DNA from: Burkholderia sp. WP9
Lineage (GTDB): Bacteria > Pseudomonadota > Gammaproteobacteria > Burkholderiales > Burkholderiaceae
Direction: 5' to 3'
DNA length: 64,000 nucleotides
Assembly: GCF_900104795.1 (NCBI RefSeq)
Contig: NZ_FNTG01000001.1
Span: forward strand, 1,302,001-1,366,000
Shown: positions 1-9,500 of the stretch, one piece after another
Position numbering within the stretch: the stretch's first letter is position 1
Layout of the letters: each line of letters opens with the position of its first letter
Translations under genes and position numbers: made by a program
Notes under the pieces: model-generated
Told to the model about the DNA's origin: nothing
Database searches by the model: none
What the model saw: only the letters and a program-made list of their open reading frames with translations

Positions 1-1413
1 ACTGTCATTCGTAGCGCGCAAGACGTCTCGCGTATCGTCAATGCCGGCGCTGCCAAGGGCAGCAATGCACGCATCGTGATTGCGATCGCGCTCGGCGGCG
101 TCTTTCTCGATGCTTACGACCTCACCTCGCTCGCATACGGGATCAAGGACATTGCGCGCCAGTTCTCGTTGTCGCCGGTGCAGGTGGGCTTCGTTTCATC
201 GGCCATTACGTTCGGCGCGATTCTCGGTGCGCTGTTCGGCGGCTATCTGACTGACCGCATCGGCCGTTATCGTGTGTTCATGGCCGACATGCTGTTCTTC
301 GTGGTCGCGGCGATTGCCGCGGGTCTCGCGCCGAATGCATGGGTGCTCGGCGGCGCGCGGTTTTTGATGGGTTTTGGCGTCGGCCTCGATTTACCGGTGG
401 CGATGGCCTTTCTCGCGGAGTTCTCACGCGTGGCGGGCAAGGGCAACAAGGCAGCCAGCGTCGCGGCGTGGTGCCCCGCCTGGTATGCGGCCACGAGCAC
501 CTGCTATCTGCTGATTCTCGGGCTGTACGCGATTCTGCCGGAGCATCAGCTCGGCTGGCTGTGGCGTCTGACGCTGGCCTTCGGCGCGGTGCCCGCGATT
601 GTGATCATTCTGGTGCGCAGCCGCTATATCAGCGAATCGCCGGTGTGGGCCGCGAATCAGGGCAATCTGGAAGAGGCGGCGCGGATTCTCAAGCGCTCGT
701 ATGGCGTGGACGCCGTGGTCGAAGCCGGCGCCGCGCCGGTGAACAAGCCGCGCGCCGCATCGTGGCGCAACTACGGCGTGCTCTTCAACGACACTTACCG
801 GCGCCGCACGATTCTCGCCGCGGTGATCGGCAGTGCTTCCTCGTTTGGCTACAACGCAATCATCTTCGGCTTGCCGGTGATCATCACGAGCTTCTTTCAC
901 CAGGGCCCGCTCACCACGATCATCGCGGCGCTGTGCCTGAATCTGGCGTTTGCGTTCGTGGGCGGCCTGATCGGCGTGCGCACGGCGCCGACGGTCGGCG
1001 CCTGGAAAATGACGGTGCTCGGCCACTCGCTGCAGTTCGCTTCGCTCATCGGGCTCGCCCTGATCGGCAAGCCGGGCAGCGGCGCGCTCGTCGTGGTGGC
1101 GATCCTGCTGCTCGGCGGCTACCTGTTCGGACAGGGTTTCGGACCGGGCTCGCATTCGATGACGTATGCGTCGCTCAGCTATCCGACGTCCTTGCGCGGC
1201 ATCGGTGTCGGCTTCAACCAGACGCTGGTGCGCAGCGCCTCGACCGTGTCGCTGTTTCTGTTCCCCGTGCTGGCCGCCGCGTTCGGCACCAAGGTGTTCT
1301 GGCTGATCGCGATTGCGCCGCTGACTTCGCTGCTCGTGCTGCTGGTGATTCGGTGGGAGCCGTCAGGCTATGACATCGACGGCGAGGATTACGCGCAGCC
1401 AGACCCCGCGTGA
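1..1413 (+). CDS. MFS transporter, 5' end outside window
   Basis: Inner-membrane major facilitator superfamily protein with about 12 hydrophobic helices. The frame is open from base 1, so the gene begins upstream; the GTG at 76 lies in the middle of what looks like helix 1 (IALGGVFLDAYDL) and is too late to be the real start. The loop between helices 2 and 3 carries the MFS signature GGYLTDRIGRYR, and ISESPVW precedes the central loop as in the sugar/acid-porter branch. It overlaps or abuts a sulfonate-type ABC permease gene, so an anionic organosulfur substrate is plausible, but nothing in the sequence fixes the substrate. Confidence 0.9.
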   Translation, partial: TVIRSAQDVSRIVNAGAAKGSNARIVIAIALGGVFLDAYDLTSLAYGIKDIARQFSLSPVQVGFVSSAITFGAILGALFGGYLTDRIGRYRVFMADMLFFVVAAIAAGLAPNAWVLGGARFLMGFGVGLDLPVAMAFLAEFSRVAGKGNKAASVAAWCPAWYAATSTCYLLILGLYAILPEHQLGWLWRLTLAFGAVPAIVIILVRSRYISESPVWAANQGNLEEAARILKRSYGVDAVVEAGAAPVNKPRAASWRNYGVLFNDTYRRRTILAAVIGSASSFGYNAIIFGLPVIITSFFHQGPLTTIIAALCLNLAFAFVGGLIGVRTAPTVGAWKMTVLGHSLQFASLIGLALIGKPGSGALVVVAILLLGGYLFGQGFGPGSHSMTYASLSYPTSLRGIGVGFNQTLVRSASTVSLFLFPVLAAAFGTKVFWLIAIAPLTSLLVLLVIRWEPSGYDIDGEDYAQPDPA

Positions 1414-1469
1414 AGACGATTTCAGTATGCGCTCGCGCTAACTCAACAAGGCAGGAGGCTGGAACGCTT

Positions 1470-2531
1470 ATGTCCACCCAGTTCGATTCGATTGCGACGC
1501 GAGGGCCTGATATCGACGCGGAGTCCGGCGATGCCAGGGGCCTCACAAACAGGCGCGCGCTCCCTCGCGGCGTGCTGATTGCATGGCTTGCCGCGCTCGC
1601 GTGGCTGGCCAGCGCGGCGCTGACCCAGTGGTGGCCGAGTCTCGACGATTGGCCGTACACGAAAACCTTCATTGCGCTCAAGCTGGTGCTCGCGGCATTC
1701 GCGGCTGCGACGGCGCTCGCGGGATGGCGCGCTCCGTCCGGGCGCAAGGCGGCAACCTCCACGCGTATCGGTGCATGGCTCGCGGCAATGCCGTGGCTGC
1801 TCGCGCTGGCGCTCGGCGTCAGCGCCTGGGAAGCCGTCACGGCACAGCTCGAATGGTTGCCGCGGCCGTTCTTCGCGCCGCCGCAAGCGTTGATCGGCGT
1901 CTATGCCGAAGACTATCCGCGGCTCGGCACGAGCGTCGTGCATTCGTTCGGCCTGCTTGCCTACGGTTATCTGCTCGGCGCGGTTGCGGGTTTCACGATC
2001 GGCGTGAGTATCGGCTGGTCGCAGGCCGTGAGTTATTGGGTGCATCCCGTTCTGCGGCTGATCGGCCCGTTGCCGGCCACTGCGTGGCTGCCGCTGGCGT
2101 TCTTCTTCTTTCCGTCGAGCTTTAGCGCAAGCGTGTTCCTGATCGCACTGGCGACAGCGTTTCCGGTCGCCGTGCTGACGTGGTCGGGCGTGGCCGGCGT
2201 CAATTCCGCGTACTACGACATTGCCCGCACGCTCGGCGCGAGGCCCGCGTTCCTGATCCTGCGCGTCGCGATTCCGGCCGCGTTGCCGTCGGTGTTCGTC
2301 GGGCTGTTCATGGGGCTCGGTGCATCGTTTTCGGTGCTGATCGTCGCGGAGATGATGGGCGTGAAAGCGGGGCTCGGCTGGTATCTGCAATGGGCGCAGG
2401 GCTGGGCGGCGTACTCGAATATGTATGCCGCGTTGCTGGTGATGGCGCTGATGTGCTCCGGTCTGATCACGCTGCTGTTCCGCGTGCGCGACCGCCTGCT
2501 GGCCTGGCAAAAAGGATTGCTCAAATGGTAG
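1470..2531 (+). CDS. ABC transporter permease, sulfonate/nitrate type
   Basis: Inner-membrane permease of the SsuC/TauC/NrtB family (binding-protein-dependent transport). The ATG at 1470 is chosen because it follows GCAGGAGG; an upstream GTG at 1410 would overlap the preceding stop and lacks a Shine-Dalgarno. The family core is the C-terminal ~200 residues. The cytoplasmic EAA loop is visible as YYDIARTLGARPAFLILRV, the contact site for the ATPase. The ~110-residue N-terminal part with two extra hydrophobic helices makes it longer than a typical SsuC (about 260 residues). The ATPase gene starts 7 nt before its stop, indicating coupled translation. Confidence 0.9.
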   Translation: MSTQFDSIATRGPDIDAESGDARGLTNRRALPRGVLIAWLAALAWLASAALTQWWPSLDDWPYTKTFIALKLVLAAFAAATALAGWRAPSGRKAATSTRIGAWLAAMPWLLALALGVSAWEAVTAQLEWLPRPFFAPPQALIGVYAEDYPRLGTSVVHSFGLLAYGYLLGAVAGFTIGVSIGWSQAVSYWVHPVLRLIGPLPATAWLPLAFFFFPSSFSASVFLIALATAFPVAVLTWSGVAGVNSAYYDIARTLGARPAFLILRVAIPAALPSVFVGLFMGLGASFSVLIVAEMMGVKAGLGWYLQWAQGWAAYSNMYAALLVMALMCSGLITLLFRVRDRLLAWQKGLLKW

Positions 2532-3355
2532 CCGTACCCGAGGTATTGAATCAGCCGGCCGCCGCGGCGCCGGTTCGTGACGGCGCGCGCATCGACGTGC
2601 GTCACGTCAGCCATCGATTCGCGCTGCGCGGCGCCGCGTTGCCGGTATTGCAGGACGTGAGTTTCGCCGTCGAACCGGGCGAGTTCGTCGCGCTGCTCGG
2701 ACCGAGCGGTTGCGGCAAGTCCACCTTGCTGCGGCTGGTCGCCGGGCTCGATGCGCCGACCCAGGGCAGCGTGCAGGCAAATGGCGCTGCGATCACCGGG
2801 CCCGATCCGTCGCGTGTGGTGGTGTTCCAGGATCCGACCTTGTACCCGTGGCGCACGGTGCGCGGCAACGTCGGCGTCGGTCCGCAGGCGCAGCGCAGAG
2901 GCTTTGCCCGGCGCGGCGGTTCGCAGGACGCGCGGGTGCGGCAACGCATCGATGCCGCGCTGGAGCTGGTCGGCCTGACTGAATTCGCCGAGGCGTTTCC
3001 GCATCAGTTGTCGGGCGGCATGGCGCAGCGTGTGGCGCTGGCCCGCGCGCTCGTCAACGATCCGGCGCTGCTGGTGCTGGACGAGCCGTTCGGCAAGCTC
3101 GATTCGCTGACGCGCATCCGCATGCAGAACGAACTCGCGCGCCTCTGGCAGGACGCGCGCTTCTCCGTTCTGCTGGTGACGCACGACGTGGAAGAAGCGC
3201 TGTTGCTGGCGAACCGGGTGATCGTCTTTAGCGAGCGGCCGGCGCGGGTGATCGCCGAGGTGCGCAACGACGCGCCGTATCCGCGCCATCGCGACGACCC
3301 GAAACTGGTCGCGTTGCGCCGCGAGGTGCTTGCCCAGCTCGGTCTGGATACCTGA
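2525..3355 (+). CDS. ABC transporter ATP-binding protein, SsuB/TauB type
   Basis: Cytoplasmic ATPase powering the adjacent permease. Visible motifs in order: Walker A GPSGCGKST (residues 59-67), Q-loop VVFQDPTLYPWRTV, signature LSGGMAQRVALARAL, Walker B LLVLDEPFGKLD and the H-loop THDVEEAL. At 276 residues it has normal family length. The start at 2525 overlaps the permease stop by 7 nt; the longer open frame upstream of it is only the shadow of the permease gene. A likely partner set is 1470 (permease), this gene and 3397 (binding protein). Confidence 0.93.
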   Translation: MVAVPEVLNQPAAAAPVRDGARIDVRHVSHRFALRGAALPVLQDVSFAVEPGEFVALLGPSGCGKSTLLRLVAGLDAPTQGSVQANGAAITGPDPSRVVVFQDPTLYPWRTVRGNVGVGPQAQRRGFARRGGSQDARVRQRIDAALELVGLTEFAEAFPHQLSGGMAQRVALARALVNDPALLVLDEPFGKLDSLTRIRMQNELARLWQDARFSVLLVTHDVEEALLLANRVIVFSERPARVIAEVRNDAPYPRHRDDPKLVALRREVLAQLGLDT

Positions 3356-3396
3356 ACGAATAGAACAATCGACAATCGACCTGAGGAATACTCACC

Positions 3397-4434
3397 ATGA
3401 ATCCCTTCGATGAAGCTCCGCCAAACCCGGCTCGCCGCGCATGGCTGCGCAAGACGGCGTGGAGCGCGGGCGCCGCGGCGTTAGGCGGTGCGGTGCTGAT
3501 GCCTGGCCCGCTGACCTTCGCGCAAACGCCGCAGGCTCCGCTCAAGCCGCTCAAGCTTTCGTGGAATGCGGGCGCGATCTGCACCGCGCCCGTCGCCGTA
3601 GCGGTGAAGCAGGGCTTTTTCGAGCGTCACGGCTTGCAGGTCGAGCTGGTGAATTTTTCCGGCTCGACCGATCAGTTGCTGGAGGCGATCGCGACCGGTA
3701 AGTCCGACGCGGGCGTCGGCATGGCGTTGCGCTGGATCAAGCCGCTGGAGCAGGGCTTCGACGTGAAACTGACCGCCGGGATTCACGGCGGCTGCATGCG
3801 TTTGCTGGCGACGCGGGCGTCGGGCATTGTCGATTTGGGCGGACTGAAGGGCCGCACGATCGGCGTCAGCGATATGGCGAGTCCGACCAGGAATTTCTTC
3901 GCCATCGTGTTGAAGAAAATCGGCGTGGATCCGGAGCGTGACGTGAACTGGCGGCAGTATCCGGCGAATCTGCTGGGCGAGGCGTTGAAAAAGGGCGAAG
4001 TGCAGGCTATCGCGGATGGCGACCCGACCATCTGGTCGATCCGCGAGTCCGATCACCTTTATGAAGTGTCGAACAATCTGTGCGGCGAATACCAGACGCG
4101 TTCGTGCTGCGTGCTCGGCGTGCGCGGTTCGCTGGTGCGCAAGGATCGCGCGACCGCGCAGGCGTTGACCCAGGCGCTGCTGGAAGCCACCGAGTGGACC
4201 GCGAATCATCCGGACGATGCCGCCGCGATCTTCTCGGTCTACACGCCATCCGCGAACGTGGGTCAACTGAGCGCGATGCTCAAGAGCCACACCGATCGTC
4301 ATCATCCGGTCGGCGATGCGTTCAGGAAAGAAATCTCGCTTTATGCCGACGACCTGAAAGCGGTCGGCGTGCTCAACAGCGGCACCGATTCGAATCGCCT
4401 CGCGGACCGGGTGTTCTCGAATGTGCTGGCTTAG
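3397..4434 (+). CDS. ABC transporter substrate-binding protein, NMT1/SsuA-like
   Basis: Periplasmic binding protein of the sulfonate/nitrate/taurine class, 345 residues. The N-terminus has a twin-arginine-like export signal (ARRAWLRK followed by a hydrophobic stretch ending in a TFAQ cleavage region), so export by Tat is likely. The start is supported by GAGGAATACTCACC upstream. The mature part shows the family pattern: VAVKQGFFERHGLQVELV, then the GATIGVSD-type lobe (here GRTIGVSDM). It lies 41 nt after the ATPase gene and 9 nt before the SoxC-like gene, in one apparent operon, suggesting import of a sulfonate whose sulfite is then oxidised. Confidence 0.88.
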   Translation: MNPFDEAPPNPARRAWLRKTAWSAGAAALGGAVLMPGPLTFAQTPQAPLKPLKLSWNAGAICTAPVAVAVKQGFFERHGLQVELVNFSGSTDQLLEAIATGKSDAGVGMALRWIKPLEQGFDVKLTAGIHGGCMRLLATRASGIVDLGGLKGRTIGVSDMASPTRNFFAIVLKKIGVDPERDVNWRQYPANLLGEALKKGEVQAIADGDPTIWSIRESDHLYEVSNNLCGEYQTRSCCVLGVRGSLVRKDRATAQALTQALLEATEWTANHPDDAAAIFSVYTPSANVGQLSAMLKSHTDRHHPVGDAFRKEISLYADDLKAVGVLNSGTDSNRLADRVFSNVLA

Positions 4435-4443
4435 CGGCGGGGC

Positions 4444-5724
4444 ATGATGCCGTTACGTCTCCCTGTGCCGGACACGCCGCCGTCGCGCGGCCGCCGTCGA
4501 TTGCTTGGCCGTCTGGCGGCCGGCGGTCTCGCCGTGTCCCAAGCCGCGGCCGCGAGTGAACTGCTCAAGCCGCTCGAGGTCGCGCCGTCGAGCCGCGTGC
4601 CCGGTGCGCCTATCCTCGACCATCCTTATGGTGTGCCGTCGCCGCACGAAGCAGATGTCGTGCGGCGTAGCGCGCGTGCGTGGCCGCTGCCCGGCGCGGC
4701 TTCGTCGATGACGCCGCTCGCCGATCTGCACGGCACGCTCACGCCCAACGGCCTGGTCTATGAACGCCATCATGGCGGCGTACCGGACATCGATCCCGAT
4801 CAGCACCGGCTGGCGATACACGGGCTCGTGCGCACGCCGAAACTCTTCACGATGGACGACCTGCTGCGCCTGCCGTCCGAATCGCGCATTCATTTTCTCG
4901 AATGCTCCGGCAATACCGGCAACGAATGGAACGGTCCAAGCGGCATGCCGGTGCAACTCACCCATGGTCTGCTCTCGTGCTGTGAATGGACCGGTGTGCG
5001 CCTGTCTACTTTGCTGGAAGAGGTGGGCGGTTTATCCGTGTCCGGTCGCGCAACCGGGGGGGGCTGGTTGCTCGCGGAGGGCGCCGATGCCGCCGCGATG
5101 ACGCGCAGTTTGCCGCTCGATCGCATCCTCGACCTGGCGCTCGTGGTCTATGCCCAAAACGGCGAACGCTTGCGCCCGGAGAATGGTTATCCGCTGCGGC
5201 TGATCGTGCCCGGCTTCGAGGGCAATACCAACGTGAAGTGGCTGCGCCGCCTGAAGGTGGTCGACGCGCCGCTGCAAACCCGCGAGGAAACCTCGAAATA
5301 TACGAGCCTGCTCGCGAACGGCACCGCGCGCCAGTTCGCCTTCGAGATGGACGCGAAGTCGGTGATTACGCGGCCTTCGCCGGGACATCGCCTCACCACG
5401 CACGGCTATTACCCGATCAGCGGTCTTGCCTGGTCGGGACGTGGCACGATCCGCAAGGTCGAGGTATCGACGGACGGCGGCGCAACGTGGCGCGCCGCGC
5501 GCCTCGTCGGTGCGATCCACGATCGCGCGCTGACTCGCTTTGAGGCGGACTGGCGTTGGGACGGCGGCGCGGCCGCCATTCTCTCGCGCGCCACCGATTC
5601 GACCGGCTACGTGCAACCGACGCGCGCTGAACTCGTCGCGGCGCGCGGCCTGAATTCGCAATACCACTACAACGCGATCCAGCAATGGCGTGTGGACGAA
5701 AGCGGCGAGGTGCGCAATGCATGA
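4444..5724 (+). CDS. SoxC-like molybdenum sulfite dehydrogenase subunit
   Basis: Periplasmic molybdopterin oxidoreductase of the sulfite oxidase fold, 426 residues like SoxC. The N-terminus carries a twin-arginine signal (RGRRRLLGRLAAGG). The molybdenum-ligating cysteine is expected at C154 in HFLECSGNTGNEW. The C-terminal Mo-co dimerisation domain (from about residue 310) is intact: GLAWSGRGTIRKVEVSTDGG. It overlaps the downstream cytochrome c gene by 8 nt. The expected reaction is oxidation of sulfite to sulfate with electrons passed to the haem partner. The sulfite would come from sulfonates imported by the upstream ABC system; that link is inferred from gene order. Confidence 0.88.
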   Translation: MMPLRLPVPDTPPSRGRRRLLGRLAAGGLAVSQAAAASELLKPLEVAPSSRVPGAPILDHPYGVPSPHEADVVRRSARAWPLPGAASSMTPLADLHGTLTPNGLVYERHHGGVPDIDPDQHRLAIHGLVRTPKLFTMDDLLRLPSESRIHFLECSGNTGNEWNGPSGMPVQLTHGLLSCCEWTGVRLSTLLEEVGGLSVSGRATGGGWLLAEGADAAAMTRSLPLDRILDLALVVYAQNGERLRPENGYPLRLIVPGFEGNTNVKWLRRLKVVDAPLQTREETSKYTSLLANGTARQFAFEMDAKSVITRPSPGHRLTTHGYYPISGLAWSGRGTIRKVEVSTDGGATWRAARLVGAIHDRALTRFEADWRWDGGAAAILSRATDSTGYVQPTRAELVAARGLNSQYHYNAIQQWRVDESGEVRNA

Positions 5725-6304
5725 CGGCCATCGCAAGATTACGCCGGCGCGCACGGCGCTGGCCACGCTGCTGTCTCTGGCGATGCTGGCGTCCTGCGCA
5801 TCGAGCGCGCCGGTCGCGCGGGTCGCACTGCACACCGGCGCGGCTCACGAGATCGGCACGCCGCTCACCGAGCAGTATCTCGCCGCCTGGAACATCGACG
5901 TCGCGCCGGATGGACGCGGCTTGCCCGCGGGCAGCGGCGACGTCGCGACGGGCGCGCACGTGTTCGCCGCGAAGTGCGCGGCGTGTCATGGCGCGCAGGG
6001 CCAGGGCGGTCTCGGCGACGCGCTGGTGGGCGGCCAGGGCACGCTCGCGAGCGCAAAGCCCAGGCGCACCGTGGGCAGCTACTGGCCTTATGCGACGACG
6101 CTCTTCGACTACATCCGCCGCGCGATGCCGTACAACGCGCCCGAATCGCTTTCCGCAAACGAGGTGTATGCGGTGAGCGCCTTCCTGCTCAACCAGAACG
6201 GCATCGTGCCGGCGAATACGCGCCTCGACGCGGCGTCGCTGCCGCGCGTGGTGATGCCCAATCGCGACGGATTCGTGGCAGATCCGCGTCCGGGGCGGTT
6301 GTAG
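5717..6304 (+). CDS. mono-haem cytochrome c lipoprotein, sulfite dehydrogenase partner
   Basis: Periplasmic electron acceptor, 195 residues. The ATG at 5717 gives a lipoprotein signal ending in the lipobox LASC. The single haem site is CAACH (C87, C90, H91) within KCAACHGAQGQGG, and AMPYNAP is the likely axial methionine region. It is much shorter than di-haem SoxD, and so resembles the SorB-type partner or half of SoxD. The start overlaps the SoxC-like gene by 8 nt, so the two subunits are probably translationally coupled. Confidence 0.85.
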   Translation: MHDGHRKITPARTALATLLSLAMLASCASSAPVARVALHTGAAHEIGTPLTEQYLAAWNIDVAPDGRGLPAGSGDVATGAHVFAAKCAACHGAQGQGGLGDALVGGQGTLASAKPRRTVGSYWPYATTLFDYIRRAMPYNAPESLSANEVYAVSAFLLNQNGIVPANTRLDAASLPRVVMPNRDGFVADPRPGRL

Positions 6305-6368
6305 TCCCGGCCTGCGGGCGCCCGCGGGACATCAGCGCCTCCGCTTAACTCTGTGTAACGTCTGCTGC

Positions 6369-6392
6369 GGGGCCGATCGTCCGATCGGCCCC
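6369..6392 (+). terminator. strong hairpin after the sulfite dehydrogenase operon
   Basis: A perfect 11-bp inverted repeat (GGGGCCGATCG, 2-nt loop, CGATCGGCCCC) lies 64 bp after the cytochrome c stop. No T-tract follows, so it may be a Rho-independent terminator of the T-poor high-GC kind or simply a transcript-stabilising hairpin. Confidence 0.5.
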
Positions 6393-6587
6393 CGCGCACC
6401 ATTGCGCGTGCGATGACCCGGCACGGCTATGCCGAGCGTTGGTGTAGCAGTTATTCAGCGCCCGACACGAAGCATGCTCACCCACACTGACGCTGTGCCG
6501 CCGAGAGCCATCATCCGCTGGTCAAGCGAAGAGCTGGTCCTGATTTCGGCGCCACGTCAACCGTGTCCCTTCTCGTGGGAGAGCCGT

Positions 6588-9500
6588 ATGGAAATCAGTC
6601 GCACTAACGTATCGTCCTATCCCGTGGAATCGCGCGATCAGCCGAGCCAGCCGTCGCAACGTAACGATACGGGAACACCATCGCAGGTTGTTTCGCCTGC
6701 GCGAGTGCCCAGTCCATCTGGAAACGGTGGCACGAACGCGGCACCCGCCTCGACATCCAACTCGACGCTCTCCCGCGTTCGACGCGGCGGGGCACTCGGC
6801 AAGTGCGCCGCCGCGTCGGAGTTTCGCGAGTGCCGTGGCGGCGAAGCGCTGAAAGAGACGGCCGCGTCCTACCAGAAGTTCGACCAGGCCGATCTCGATC
6901 GAAAGCGAGGCAACACGGGGCATGGTGCCTGCGATGGCATCGTCATGGAGGCAATACGCCGCGTCGACCGGAACGCGGACGGGAAAACTCCGGACGTGCC
7001 CTCCGCCGTGAAGCGGATCCTGGCCGACGCGGGTCGCAACTCCGTGACCCGCGAGGAGATGTTCGACCGGATCGAGCGGTTTCAATACGACACCCGCTCG
7101 CTCGGGGTGAGCCGGTACGCGGAAGGTGGTGTCGATCGGCTCGGCGACACGGAAGATCGCACGGAGCGCATCGCCAACCTCATGACACGCATCCATGACG
7201 AGATGCACGCGGGCGACATGGCGCATGTGCGGCTCGACCGGCTATCCAGCGGTGACAATGCGCTTCGGGGCGGCCATGCCATGCTGATTGCGAGGCAAGC
7301 CGACGACCGTTATGTCCTGTTCGATCCGAACAACGGCGCGTTCGTTTACCGGAACCGGGGCGACATGGAGCATGCCCTCGTGGGATATCTGGAATCCGCG
7401 TATAACGAAGCGGATTTTCATCTCACGCCCAACAGTATCCAGATCTTTACCGCACCCCAGCCGCGCGGGCGTCCGTCCGGTACGCCGCCACCGCCGCCGG
7501 TGCTTTCCGAACCTCCGCCTGCGCAGTCTCGCGAGGGCCTGTATGCGCGCACCGCGGCCGGCGCGAACGGGCTGTCGCAGGACGTGCTTTCGGTCGCCGC
7601 GGAAACACCGCGCGCGATGGCCTATTCCGGTGCCGGCATGGCTGTCGACGCGCTCATGAATATTTCCCATGGCCGTGCTGCTGATCTGGCGAGCGCGACG
7701 GCCGATCTCAGGGATCGGCTTGGCAACCCACTGTCGCGACACGCGACGATCGAAGAAATTCACAACCTGCAGGATGCCAACCAGTATTCGACGGTCGCGA
7801 ATGTGCCGGACCACATCAGGCACGACGGCCGAAGCACGATTCGAAGCGCCGCCGAGTTGGTCGACGATCTCAAACGAAACTTCGGCAACCCCTATGTTCG
7901 CGACAACAGCTTGCGAGGCTATGACAACGACTTCGTCGAGGTTCGTCTGAACGCTCCGGCCGACCGCAGCGCCCACGTCGCCGGCGCGCAGGGAGGTGTG
8001 CCGCCCGGAGAGGCGCCGGTCGTCGTGCAGAGGGTCAAGCCGTCCGCGGACTATCGGAACGATGCCTACCAGATCTACGATCCGGCCGTCGGCGTGTACA
8101 GCTATCGAAATTTCGACGCTATGTCGGCCGCCATCAGGAGCCGGTACGAGCAGGAGTACGCGCCTGGCCGCCACGACTACGCGACGACGGCGTGGTTCGC
8201 CAACCTGAACCGGAGCCAACCGGTGCAAGGCGTCAGCCAGGCCGAATTTGCCGTGGCGCCAGAGTCGCCCATCAACGACATCACATTGGGCGATATCGCG
8301 GAGGCACACCACGTCGCCGTGCCGCCCATCGCTTTACCACCCGAGCCTGACATGGAACGGCTCGGCGTACCTCGGGCCGAGTTCAGGAAGCGGTCTACCG
8401 ATACGTCGGACAACTCAACACAGAATGTGCTATTCCGGCCGTCGACCGTAACGCCCGAAGCGTTGAAGGCGCAAGGCGGTTTCAGCATCGAGAGCGCGCC
8501 GCTAAAAGACGTGAGTCTCGACATGCACAATTTCGACGTGAGTTCGAATCCGTCCGCCGTCGACTCGGCCGGTTATCTCGGCACCTTCGAGCGTGGCGGC
8601 ACGGCGTTGGAGCGCCTTGCGGCGCAGTCGAACAACGGCTACATCTACCGTGTAGCGCCGACGCCGAACATGGTGGATGTCAACGGAAGTCTCGGCGCCG
8701 GCTCCCGCGACCCGCAAACTCACGAACAGGCGGCGATGGGACGGATCGACTACACGCAGATTGTAGGTTGGCAGCACGTGCAGGACGGCAGATTGCAGCC
8801 GTTCGTCGCCAATCCCGATTACCGCTGGGATGTCTATGACCAGACGCAAATGGCCGGCGCCCAACCGCAACTGGCGCGCTTTCCGCTCACCAGTCCCGCG
8901 TGGAACGACAGGCGTCATAGCCCGTTCGTGTCCCGCATCTCATACACCGGCAAGCCCGCGGTGCCGCAACCTGAACAGGATCCGAATCGCACGCAAGCCG
9001 AGTTTTACGATCATGCGAGGTCGCAAGTGGCGCACCTCGTAGACCGGCAAGCCAGGGGGCTCGATTATCGCGGCCCGATGACGATGTGGGGCCACGGAGA
9101 CGCCAGATGGCAGACCAAGCTCTATGTCGGCGCCAACGGCGAAGTCTGTTTCGATTATTCAGGCAGAGTCGACGTGCCGGGGAACACAAGCCAGTTCGTC
9201 ATGGGCGAAGACGGACGCTTTCATCTCGCGAACGACAACAAGCGGGTGCTTCGTGTCGGCAGCGACGGCTACCTCTACGCGGGCGCTGTGCCGTCGGCTC
9301 GAACTAACCGCAACGGCGTTTTTGAATACGATGGCAAGCATCTCATTCACGCGGAAGATCGCAAGTTTCTCAGCGTCGGCAAGTACTCGTACTATCCGTA
9401 TGTCTCGCAAGGATCTTTGGGTAGCCGCTCCGAATGGAGTTTGACGGGCTTTGACGGGAAAGTGGTCGTGCCGCCGCCCACCAGCTTGCACACCTTCTGG

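Noticed and set aside
76..150. GTG at 76 as the start of the first MFS gene
   Set aside because: It lies inside helix 1 and the frame is open to the window edge, so the gene is truncated by the window.
6305..6587. Search for an HrpB/HrpX box (TTCG-N16-TTCG) before the toxin gene
   Set aside because: No such motif was found, so type III regulation is not supported by the sequence.
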